Source of the DNA: an uncultured Clostridia bacterium
GTDB lineage: Bacteria > Bacillota > Clostridia > Oscillospirales > Acutalibacteraceae
Reading direction: 5' to 3'
Assembly: GCA_937896885.1 (NCBI GenBank)
Contig: CALBNX010000076.1
Coordinates: 1 to 20,823 of the forward strand
Length of the DNA: 20,823 bases
Every line of letters starts with the position of its first letter. Within the stretch, counting starts at the first letter, position 1. A model generated the notes under the pieces. That model made no database searches. It was not told the origin of the DNA and worked only from the letters and a program-made list of their open reading frames with translations. Below are positions 9,038 to 14,625 of this stretch, one piece after another. The position numbers and the translations under genes are program-made.

Positions 9038-9066
9038 ATTTTATCGAACATTTGTTCTGTTGTCAA
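9038..9066 (-). promoter_or_regulatory. dinB sigma-A promoter
   Basis: Read on the minus strand, the -35 is TTGACA (9066-9061, perfect) and the -10 is TAAAAT (9043-9038), with exactly 17 bp between them. The TTG start of dinB lies 25 bp beyond the -10. The LexA box fills the spacer, so a bound repressor would block polymerase. Confidence 0.85.
9045..9058. promoter_or_regulatory. LexA (DinR) SOS box
   Basis: CGAACATTTGTTCT has the perfect GAAC-N4-GTTC core of Gram-positive LexA sites (consensus CGAACRNRYGTTCG-like). It lies within the spacer of the dinB promoter. This predicts SOS induction of dinB and incidentally places the site about 60 bp upstream of the ZIP gene promoter. Confidence 0.85.
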
Positions 9067-9094
9067 TGGTATTTTATAGATAAAAATAAAACTA

Positions 9095-9123
9095 TTCACC
9101 CTTTTATTATTCAAAAATATAAT
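9095..9123 (+). promoter_or_regulatory. Probable promoter of the ZIP transporter gene
   Basis: The -35 is TTCACC (9095-9100, 4/6), the spacer is 17 bp and the -10 is TATAAT (9118-9123, perfect). Transcription would start near 9130, just before GGAGG (9131-9135). The 5' leader would then be only about 12 nt, which leaves no space for a riboswitch. Confidence 0.5.
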
Positions 9124-9141
9124 GGATAGTGGAGGTGCTAT

Positions 9142-9942
9142 ATGAATAGTTTTGTCATTATGGCGCTAATAGCAACACTTGGAACTTGGTTTGTAACAGC
9201 ATTGGGTGCCGCCACAGTAGTTTTATTCAAATCCCCTAACAAAAAGATACTTAATATTATGCTTGGGTTTGCATCAGGTGTTATGATTGCAGCAAGTTTC
9301 TGGTCATTATTGCAACCAGCTATTGAACGAGCAGAATCCGTATTGAACACTCCTGCATATTTTGTAGTTACAATTGGATTTCTTTTAGGCGCTACATTTA
9401 TGTGGATTTCTGATAAAATAGTCACATTTGCAAGAAGCAAAGCAAATAATCCTAAATCTCAACCCAATGAAAAATTCCAAAGAATAATTATGTTAGTTCT
9501 TTCAATCACATTGCATAATATACCTGAGGGGTTGGCAGTGGGCGTTGCCTTTGGTGCTCTTCAAAACAACTTTTCTACCGAAAATCTATTGGGCGCTATA
9601 TCAGTAGCAGTTGGTATTGGCTTACAGAATTTTCCAGAAGGTGCAGCAGTTTCAGTACCATTAAGACGAGAGGGTTATTCTCGAAAAAAGAGTTTCCTGT
9701 TCGGTCAAGCATCCGGTATGGTTGAGCCAATTGCAGGTGTAGTTGGTGCTTTGCTGACCGTATATATTGAAACTATTCTCCCCTATGCTCTTTCTTTTGC
9801 TGCGGGTGCTATGATTTTAGTTGCAGTACATGAACTAATACCTGAATGTCAACAAAACCAGAAAACACAACCATATTTTGCCACAATGGGTATTGTTTCA
9901 GGGTTCGCAACTATGATGCTATTAGATGTTATGTTAGGATAA
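9142..9942 (+). CDS. ZIP-family metal (zinc) transporter
   Basis: This is an inner-membrane divalent-metal transporter of 266 aa, typical for bacterial ZIP/ZupT/GufA-like proteins, with about eight hydrophobic segments. Metal-site helix motifs are visible: ITLHNIPEGLAVGVAFG (about 115-131) and LQNFPEGAAVSVPLRREG (about 160-177). They match the HNxPEG and (Q/E)NxPEG motifs of ZIP helices 4 and 5. The FASGVMIAASFWSL stretch near 44-57 is also typical. Here the second motif has Q-N-F-P-E-G, as in the GufA branch. The ATG at 9142 has GGAGGTG 7 bp upstream. It is divergent from dinB and is followed immediately by the inverted-repeat element. Zinc uptake is the usual role; other metals are possible. 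Confidence 0.92.
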   Translation: MNSFVIMALIATLGTWFVTALGAATVVLFKSPNKKILNIMLGFASGVMIAASFWSLLQPAIERAESVLNTPAYFVVTIGFLLGATFMWISDKIVTFARSKANNPKSQPNEKFQRIIMLVLSITLHNIPEGLAVGVAFGALQNNFSTENLLGAISVAVGIGLQNFPEGAAVSVPLRREGYSRKKSFLFGQASGMVEPIAGVVGALLTVYIETILPYALSFAAGAMILVAVHELIPECQQNQKTQPYFATMGIVSGFATMMLLDVMLG

Positions 9943-9947
9943 AAAAT

Positions 9948-10252
9948 AAGGGATACCTTTCGGCGCGTTCAGATAGGGATTTAATAGGTTTTAATCCTAT
10001 ACTTTCCGTTAATACTTCACGAAAAAATCTCGTAAGGCGCAAAGCATTACGAGATTTTTGTCATTTTGTCTAAACGAAAATTATATGGATTAAAACTGCG
10101 TTGCACATTAAACCTTATTAGTTTGGATGCAAAACAAGGCATAAATGTGTAGGAACCCTGACGGGTTTCAAACATTTTAACGAAGTTTTGCGCCGAAATG
10201 ATTGGTTTAATGCTGTTAAATCCCTATCTGAACACGCCGTTTGGTATCCCTT
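9948..10252. repeat. 305-bp inverted-repeat element (MITE-like or structured RNA)
   Basis: The ends 9948-9984 and 10216-10252 are 37-bp inverted repeats matching at 33 positions. The mismatches are a TTT/TTT loop (9958-9960 with 10240-10242) and C9966/A10234. Inside are two nested modules. Module 1 pairs 9988-9997 with 10087-10096 around a perfect 13-bp hairpin (10023-10035 with 10047-10059). Module 2 pairs 10106-10114 with 10204-10212, 10129-10135 with 10185-10191 and 10143-10148 with 10172-10177, around an AACCC/GGGTT hairpin. There is no protein-coding frame of note, no transposase and no clear target-site duplication. It fills the gap between two convergent genes. It could be a non-autonomous transposon, a structured RNA or an elaborate bidirectional terminator. 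Confidence 0.75.
10021..10061. terminator. Bidirectional terminator-like hairpin inside the inverted-repeat element
   Basis: AAAAATCTCGTAA (10023-10035) pairs perfectly with TTACGAGATTTTT (10047-10059) around an 11-nt loop. Both strands read into a T-run (TTTTT on plus, TTTTTT on minus). It can therefore end both the ZIP transcript and the convergent phosphatase-fold transcript. Confidence 0.7.
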
Positions 10253-10260
10253 GTATAATT

Positions 10261-11169
10261 TTATTCAAACGAAAGACTTACAGATAATGGGAAATGGTCA
10301 CTTGAATAAACGCCGTCATAAGTATCTGTTACAACTCTATAAGAATTCGTTCTGAATCCTGTTTTTGAGACCAAAATATAGTCGATACAGTTTCTATCAA
10401 GTTGTTCTCCCCAACCTTGATATGTGCAACTTGTCATTGTGTTTTCTGTCTGATATTTAGTATCAAGGAAATTCACCGTTGCGCTCTTATAGGTCTCTGA
10501 GTCTTCTTCAGCATTAAGGTCACCCATAAGTACTGCAGGCAATGAACCAAACTCTTTAATCTTATCAAGAACCACTTGTATTCCGTTTATACGAGCTTCA
10601 TCACTGACATGGCTTAAATGTGTGTTAAAGACAACAAACTCTGTTTCTGTGGCATCGTCCTTAAGAATAACATAACTACAAACTCTGTTAAACTGTGCGC
10701 CCCATGATTTGCTCATTACATCGGGTGTTTCTGACAACCAAAATGAACCCTTATCAATAAGAGTGTAAATGTCAGAACGATAGAAAATTGGACATCCTTC
10801 TGAATTAAATGCATCATCACGATATGTAATTACTGAGTCATACATTCCCAATGTATCGCAAAGATATGAATAATGCCATTTGGTAACTTCTTGAAAACCT
10901 ATAACACTTGGTTGCTCTTTTTGGATGCCTTGCATTATAAGGTCAGCACGATAAAACCAACTCTTTTTGCCTAAGTCAGTTGGTGAAATACAACGGACAT
11001 TACAACTCATTACCCTGAGCTCATTTTCACGATAAATATCTTGTATTGTGACTTCTTTTTTCATATCTTTATAGTGTGGATAATACCAATAAAAAGAGAC
11101 TGAAAAAACAATGCCTAAAACTAAAATCACAGCAAGAATGGACAATAAAATCTTCGGTAACTTTTTCAT
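10261..11169 (-). CDS. Membrane-anchored endonuclease/exonuclease/phosphatase (EEP) family protein
   Basis: This is a metal-dependent phosphoesterase fold of 302 aa. Residues 7-27 form one hydrophobic segment after MKKLPK, a signal anchor that would put the domain outside the membrane. The EEP motifs appear in order: RVMSCNVR (N57), GFQEVT (E94), FNTHLSH (H184), LMGDLNAEED (D217, N219), CIDYILVS (D263) and SSDHFPLSVSL (D291, H292). All expected metal and catalytic residues are present. Substrates in the family range from DNA to phospholipids and inositol phosphates. The extracytoplasmic location argues against DNA repair and for a lipid, sugar-phosphate or extracellular nucleic acid target. 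AAAGGAG lies at 11183-11177. The gene diverges from tRNA-Pro. Confidence 0.88.
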   Translation of the reverse strand: MKKLPKILLSILAVILVLGIVFSVSFYWYYPHYKDMKKEVTIQDIYRENELRVMSCNVRCISPTDLGKKSWFYRADLIMQGIQKEQPSVIGFQEVTKWHYSYLCDTLGMYDSVITYRDDAFNSEGCPIFYRSDIYTLIDKGSFWLSETPDVMSKSWGAQFNRVCSYVILKDDATETEFVVFNTHLSHVSDEARINGIQVVLDKIKEFGSLPAVLMGDLNAEEDSETYKSATVNFLDTKYQTENTMTSCTYQGWGEQLDRNCIDYILVSKTGFRTNSYRVVTDTYDGVYSSDHFPLSVSLSFE

Positions 11170-11189
11170 AAAAACACTCCTTTTTTAAA

Positions 11190-11218
11190 ATTTTAACACA
11201 CTTATTTCAAAAAGGCAA
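11190..11218 (-). promoter_or_regulatory. Promoter of the EEP-family gene
   Basis: On the minus strand the -35 is TTGCCT (11218-11213), the spacer is 17 bp and the -10 is TAAAAT (11195-11190), with an upstream TGT extended -10. It lies just before the AAAGGAG site of the gene and back to back with the tRNA promoter. Confidence 0.6.
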
Positions 11219-11245
11219 AGGTAAAGATAAATATAGCAAAAATAC

Positions 11246-11274
11246 TTGCAAATTATTTTCTAGTATGTTATCAT
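11246..11274 (+). promoter_or_regulatory. tRNA-Pro promoter
   Basis: The -35 is TTGCAA (11246-11251), the spacer is 17 bp and the -10 is TATCAT (11269-11274). It ends 18 bp before the first base of the mature tRNA. Confidence 0.75.
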
Positions 11275-11292
11275 ATCTTGCGTTGATAACAA

Positions 11293-11368
11293 CGGGGTGT
11301 GGCGCAGCTGGGAGCGCGCTTGACTGGGGGTCAAGAGGCCGCAGGTTCAAGTCCTGTCACTCCGACCA
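11293..11368 (+). tRNA. tRNA-Pro (anticodon GGG)
   Basis: This is a full cloverleaf of 76 nt with encoded CCA. The acceptor CGGGGTG pairs with CACTCCG (one G-T), the discriminator is A, and CCA ends at 11368. The D stem is GCGC/GCGC and the T arm is GCAGG-TTCAAGT-CCTGT. The anticodon stem CTTGA/TCAAG holds the loop CTGGGGG, giving anticodon GGG (decodes CCC and CCU). Its 3' end is the left copy of a 15-bp repeat found again at 14457-14471, which marks it as a likely integration site. Confidence 0.96.
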
Positions 11369-11373
11369 AAAAT
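11359..11373 (+). repeat. Left 15-bp direct repeat (att-like) in the tRNA-Pro 3' end
   Basis: ACTCCGACCAAAAAT covers the last 10 bases of the tRNA (acceptor 3' strand, discriminator and CCA) plus five downstream bases. An exact second copy lies at 14457-14471. Sequence flanking the two copies differs on both sides. This is the pattern left when an element integrates at a tRNA 3' end and restores the gene. Confidence 0.75.
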
Positions 11374-11399
11374 CCTCATTCGTAAGAATGGGGATTTTT
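11368..11399 (+). terminator. Terminator of tRNA-Pro
   Basis: A 14-bp stem (11368-11381 with 11386-11399, one T-G pair) closes a GTAA loop. It begins on the last base of CCA. The descending arm ends in TTTTT. If the 15-bp repeats are att sites, this terminator came in with the island and the one at 14466-14506 is the original. Confidence 0.85.
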
Positions 11400-11532
11400 A
11401 CTTTTTCACTCTTCACTTTTCACTCTTCACTATTCTCTGCGATTTTGATAGAGGATTTTTGGAAGTAATAAGTAATAGTGAATAGTTAAGAGGTTTGGTG
11501 TCTGCTTCGCAGATGTGTTTATAATATTTTGC
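11400..11532. repeat. Non-coding stretch with a 14-bp tandem repeat
   Basis: Two exact copies of TTTTCACTCTTCAC lie head to tail at 11403-11416 and 11417-11430. A partly complementary AGTGAATAGTTAAGAG-like stretch lies near 11478-11492, and a small hairpin TCTGC-TTC-GCAGA at 11501-11513. I see no gene here. Simple repeats of this kind often litter intergenic DNA of gut Firmicutes and may mark recombination debris. Confidence 0.6.
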
Positions 11533-11562
11533 AAAATGCCGAAATCGGCATTTTCTTTTTTT
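11533..11562 (+). terminator. Orphan Rho-independent terminator
   Basis: AAAATGCCG (11533-11541) pairs perfectly with CGGCATTTT (11546-11554) around AAAT, followed by C and eight Ts. No gene precedes it after the tRNA terminator, so it may be the leftover end of a lost gene or insulation for the island operon. From 11563 to 11677 I see nothing definable apart from AT-rich sequence. Confidence 0.75.
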
Positions 11563-11677
11563 GCGCCAGTTTATATGTTTTCACATTCTCCAGTCGATTT
11601 TTTACTGATTCAAAATTATTAAACAAACAAATAACATCACTCCTTTCTTGTTTGTTGTTATCATAAAACAGTGCATG

Positions 11678-11706
11678 TTTACTATTGGAAAATTTTATGG
11701 TATAAT
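11678..11706 (+). promoter_or_regulatory. Promoter of the zinc-repeat nuclease operon
   Basis: The -10 TATAAT (11701-11706) is perfect and has the extended TGG just upstream. The -35 is TTTACT (11678-11683, 4/6) at 17 bp. The stretch TTATGGTATAATTT is shared with the promoter at 14562-14590. No clear operator palindrome is visible. Confidence 0.7.
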
Positions 11707-11743
11707 TTATAAGTAATAATTTTAAAAGCGAGGTGCCGAGGTT

Positions 11744-13612
11744 ATGGCAGAAAAGAAATATATAATTGATAATGCCGAACTGATGGCAGAATGGAACTGG
11801 GAAAAGAATAACGAGTTGGGTTTTGACCCCAAAGTATTAACCCTTGGCAGTAACAAAAAAGTATGGTGGGAATGTAGTAAAGGACACGAGTGGCAGGCAA
11901 CAATAGCTAATAGAAATAAGGGGCAAGGATGCCCGTATTGTTCCGGTAGATATGCCATTAAAGGAGAAAATGATTTAGAAACGATTAATCCAACGTTAGC
12001 AAAAGAATGGAATTATGAAAAAAATAATGAATTAACTCCTACAGATGTTTTGCCTGGTAGTCATAAAAAAGTCTGGTGGAAATGCTACAAAGAACACGAA
12101 TGGCAAGCAACAATAAATGATAGAAATAATGGCCGTGGATGCCCATATTGCGCAGGCAAAAAAATTTCAAAAGGTTATAATGATTTACAGACGCTCAACC
12201 CCAATTTAGCAAAAGAATGGAATTATGAAAAAAACGATGGTTTAACACCGGCGAATGTAACATCCGGTAGCAATAAAAAAGTGTGGTGGAGATGTAGTAA
12301 AGGACACGAGTGGCAAGCATCGATAAATAATAGAAACAAAGAAATCGGATGCCCGTATTGTGCAGGTCAAAAAGTTTTAGAAGGCTATAATGATTTGCAA
12401 ACAGTTAATCCTGCGTTGGCAAAAGAATGGAATTATGAAAAAAACGGCAGGTTAACACCTTCGAGTATAACTGCAAATAGCGGACAAAAAGTATGGTGGA
12501 AATGTCAAGAAAAACACGAATGGCAAGCGGTAGTATCAGACAGAAACAAAGGAAAAGGTTGCCCATATTGTTCGGGACGATATGCAGTTACAGGTAAAAA
12601 TGATTTACAAACCGTTAATCCAATTTTAGCAAATGAATGGAATTATGAAAAAAACAACGGATTAACACCTATGGATGTAACGCCAAATAGCGGACAAAAA
12701 GTATGGTGGAAGTGTAACAAGGGGCATGAGTGGCAAGCAACAGTAAGCAATAGAACTATAGGACACGGATGTCCTTTCTGCAGTTCTGAACGAAGAACTT
12801 CTTTTCCCGAATATGCGATCGTGTACTATCTTGCAAAATTCGGTATAGATGTAATACATTCGTACAAGGAACAAGGCTACGAATTAGATATTTATATTCC
12901 ATCAAAAAAAGTTGCTATTGAATATGATGGGTATTATTGGCACGAGAATAAAACAAAAAAAGATTTAGAAAAGAATCAAAAATGTAAAAAAGATGGGATT
13001 AAACTTTACAGGATAAGAGAGGAGCTCCCACCATTAAACGACAGCTCTATAGATTATGTTGTGCAAAAAAGCCAAAAAAACTTATCAAAAATACTTGCGC
13101 AAATTCTTGGCGAAATAATTGGGACGAGCGTTGATATAGACATAGAAAAAGACGTTATTGACATAGAAAACTTGCGAGAATATACGGAAAAACAACACTC
13201 ATTGGTTTTTTCAAATTTAGAAATAGCAAAGGAATGGAATTATGAAAGAAATGGCAAATTAAAACCACAAAATATCTCAGCAAATAGCAATAAAAAGGTA
13301 TGGTGGAAATGTAGCAGAGGTCACGAGTGGCAAGCGAGAATTGATCATAGAAATAGTGGAAGCGGATGTCCATATTGCGCAGGAAAAAAAGTATTAACAG
13401 GCTTTAATGATTTACAAACGGTTAATCCAGTGTTAGCAAAAGAATGGAATTATGAAAAAAATGACGGATTAACACCTATGGATGTATTACCTAACAGCAA
13501 TAAAAAAGTCTGGTGGAAATGCAGCAGCGGACACGAATGGCAAGCCATAATAGCAAACAGAAACAAAGGGCGAGGATGCCCTATTTGTAGAAAAAACAAA
13601 GGCAAAAAGTAA
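11744..13612 (+). CDS. Seven-repeat treble-clef zinc protein with inserted PD-(D/E)XK/Vsr-like nuclease domain
   Basis: This predicted zinc-binding nuclease has 622 aa. Five repeats come first (WW at residues 41, 111, 181, 251, 321), then a nuclease domain, then two more repeats (WW at 520 and 590). The repeat period is exactly 70 aa (210 bp). Each unit reads ND-L-T-NP-LA-EWNYEKN, then WWKC-x3-H-EWQA and GCPYC, a C-x3-H-x14-C-x2-C zinc site (C44, H48, C63, C66 in unit 1) resembling the Pfam zinc-ribbon family DUF4379. The inserted domain of about 129 aa has E356 (FPEYAIVYYL), ELDIYIP (D382), VAIEYDGYYWH (E393, D395, H400) and IKLYRIREE. This fits Vsr/DUF559-type endonucleases with apparently intact catalytic residues. 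It likely acts on DNA or RNA bound by the repeats (inference). AGGTG lies 8 bp before the ATG. It is the first gene of a two-gene operon inside the island. Confidence 0.8.
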   Translation: MAEKKYIIDNAELMAEWNWEKNNELGFDPKVLTLGSNKKVWWECSKGHEWQATIANRNKGQGCPYCSGRYAIKGENDLETINPTLAKEWNYEKNNELTPTDVLPGSHKKVWWKCYKEHEWQATINDRNNGRGCPYCAGKKISKGYNDLQTLNPNLAKEWNYEKNDGLTPANVTSGSNKKVWWRCSKGHEWQASINNRNKEIGCPYCAGQKVLEGYNDLQTVNPALAKEWNYEKNGRLTPSSITANSGQKVWWKCQEKHEWQAVVSDRNKGKGCPYCSGRYAVTGKNDLQTVNPILANEWNYEKNNGLTPMDVTPNSGQKVWWKCNKGHEWQATVSNRTIGHGCPFCSSERRTSFPEYAIVYYLAKFGIDVIHSYKEQGYELDIYIPSKKVAIEYDGYYWHENKTKKDLEKNQKCKKDGIKLYRIREELPPLNDSSIDYVVQKSQKNLSKILAQILGEIIGTSVDIDIEKDVIDIENLREYTEKQHSLVFSNLEIAKEWNYERNGKLKPQNISANSNKKVWWKCSRGHEWQARIDHRNSGSGCPYCAGKKVLTGFNDLQTVNPVLAKEWNYEKNDGLTPMDVLPNSNKKVWWKCSSGHEWQAIIANRNKGRGCPICRKNKGKK

Positions 13613-13630
13613 TTGTTAAAAAGGTGAATT

Positions 13631-14338
13631 ATGCAGAATTCTTTATCGCAATTAGAAAAAAAGTATTTATTAGAAACCAAGGAGTTCTATTTTCCGTTCT
13701 TTTCTGAAAAAGAGAGTTTGGATTCATTTATCAACCGTATTTTTCAATTTGATTGGGATGATAGAAAACCAAGGCAAATGCTTTTTCAAGTACAACGTTT
13801 TGTTACATTAGCTACTGAAATCGATAAAATTCGCCCTGCTAGAGACGGATTACGAATGCTATTCCTAAAGTGCTGTATGGAATCTTTAGCTAAACTATCA
13901 GATATGAAAACAACAGCGTTTTACAACTCTTTTGCAACATGTTTTAGCGAAGACGGGAAAAAGCATATTTTGGACAACTTTTCTCTTTCCTTTATTGAGC
14001 ATTCAGAAAACGGCATAGAAATTAATGAAAGTTTTGATCTTTCAATTAATGACATTTTATCAATAATAAAAGCAATGCGAGATATGGTTGTGCATGAGGG
14101 CAATTATTGGGAACTGCAATTTTTTGCATATGACGATGACTCTTCGTGGTTGACACATATAGAAACAAAAGAACCACTACTATCTAAAAACACATATGCA
14201 AATGAATCAAAACAATTAGTCACCTATCACTTTGAAACTACATTACAATACGAGAAATTTAAGCACTATTTTGTCGAAGCGTGTATTATTTTTATTAACA
14301 ATTATATCAATCAATTAGCATCCAAAAATCATTCATAA
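13631..14338 (+). CDS. HEPN-like protein, putative RNase partner
   Basis: This is a 235-aa, mostly helical protein I do not recognise at family level. Residues 144-160 contain IIKAMRDMVVHEGNYWE: R150 followed by a polar Asp and H155 give the R-x4-H motif with 'VHEG' seen in many HEPN RNases. An earlier helix, ARDGLRMLFLKCCMESLAKL (70-89), could be the other core helix. The C-terminal helix (about 210-228) is hydrophobic. No signal peptide or membrane span is evident. AAGGTG stands 4 bp before the ATG and only 18 bp separate it from the zinc-repeat nuclease gene, so the pair is co-transcribed. A role as toxin, effector or companion of the nuclease is inference from motif and context. It could also be a HEPN-fold binding protein without catalysis. 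Confidence 0.6.
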   Translation: MQNSLSQLEKKYLLETKEFYFPFFSEKESLDSFINRIFQFDWDDRKPRQMLFQVQRFVTLATEIDKIRPARDGLRMLFLKCCMESLAKLSDMKTTAFYNSFATCFSEDGKKHILDNFSLSFIEHSENGIEINESFDLSINDILSIIKAMRDMVVHEGNYWELQFFAYDDDSSWLTHIETKEPLLSKNTYANESKQLVTYHFETTLQYEKFKHYFVEACIIFINNYINQLASKNHS

Positions 14339-14374
14339 TAATATATTTCAAAATCCAAATCAATAGTAAACTTC

Positions 14375-14450
14375 ATAGTAATCAAGGGCTATGTACTGTT
14401 TATGACTGCGAAAAACCCAGTATTTATGCGGGTTTTCGCGTGATTACTAT
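14375..14450. repeat. Nested inverted repeat at the right end of the island
   Basis: ATAGTAATCA (14375-14384) and TGATTACTAT (14441-14450) are a perfect 10-bp inverted repeat. They enclose a second hairpin, GCGAAAAACCC (14408-14418) with GGGTTTTCGC (14430-14439), which has one bulge. The structure ends 6 bp before the right att-like copy. It may end the operon's transcript, or be a recombinase-binding or mobilisation structure. No T-tract follows. The rest of 14339-14456 shows nothing else definable. Confidence 0.65.
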
Positions 14451-14456
14451 AACGCT

Positions 14457-14471
14457 ACTCCGACCAAAAAT
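14457..14471 (+). repeat. Right 15-bp direct repeat (att-like copy of the tRNA-Pro 3' end)
   Basis: This is an exact copy of 11359-11373 (ACTCCGACCAAAAAT), without any upstream tRNA sequence. It is joined to a strong terminator, as expected for the displaced native 3' end of the tRNA gene. The separation of 3,098 bp gives the island size. Confidence 0.75.
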
Positions 14472-14506
14472 TGAGAATTCGCTTTTGCGGGTTCTCAATT
14501 TTTTTT
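14466..14506 (+). terminator. Strong terminator after the right repeat (probable original tRNA terminator)
   Basis: A 17-bp stem (14466-14482 with 14487-14503, two T-G pairs) with a TTTT loop continues into a T-run ending at 14506. Like the one at 11368, it begins on the A of CCA, the geometry of a tRNA terminator. No tRNA precedes it now. Confidence 0.85.
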
Positions 14507-14561
14507 GTTTGAAATAAGGACTTGAACCTGTGATTTTAGTTTGAATATTTATTTTATATTG

Positions 14562-14590
14562 TTGAAAACGTTAAATACTTATGGTATAAT
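14562..14590 (+). promoter_or_regulatory. Promoter of the short-chain dehydrogenase gene
   Basis: The -35 is TTGAAA (14562-14567), the spacer is 17 bp with an extended TGG and the -10 is TATAAT (14585-14590). The leader to the ATG is about 28 nt. Confidence 0.8.
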
Positions 14591-14625
14591 TTTCCGGTAA
14601 AATATTTTATTTTGAGGTGTGTTTA

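Noticed and set aside
9013..9114. N-terminal extension of DNA polymerase IV to an ATG at 9114
   Set aside because: The extra 34 codons overlap the promoter, the LexA box and the ribosome site, and have no family similarity.
9131..9141. Metal-sensing riboswitch before the ZIP gene
   Set aside because: The likely transcription start leaves only about 12 nt of leader, too short for any riboswitch.
9846..10073. 75-codon frame running from the ZIP gene into the inverted-repeat element
   Set aside because: It starts inside the ZIP gene in another frame, has no ribosome site and ends in hairpin sequence.
9948..10252. Complete insertion sequence
   Set aside because: Terminal inverted repeats are present, but there is no transposase frame and no clear target duplication, so only a non-autonomous element is possible.
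11265..11468. 67-codon open frame across the tRNA
   Set aside because: It runs through the tRNA cloverleaf and its terminator, so it is not a gene.
11864..13600. Regular 210-bp periodicity taken as a CRISPR or satellite array
   Set aside because: The period is in frame and encodes diverged zinc-binding repeats. There are no short identical repeats with unique spacers.
14617..14625. GTG start for the SDR gene
   Set aside because: The GTG is part of the GAGGTG ribosome site that serves the ATG at 14626.
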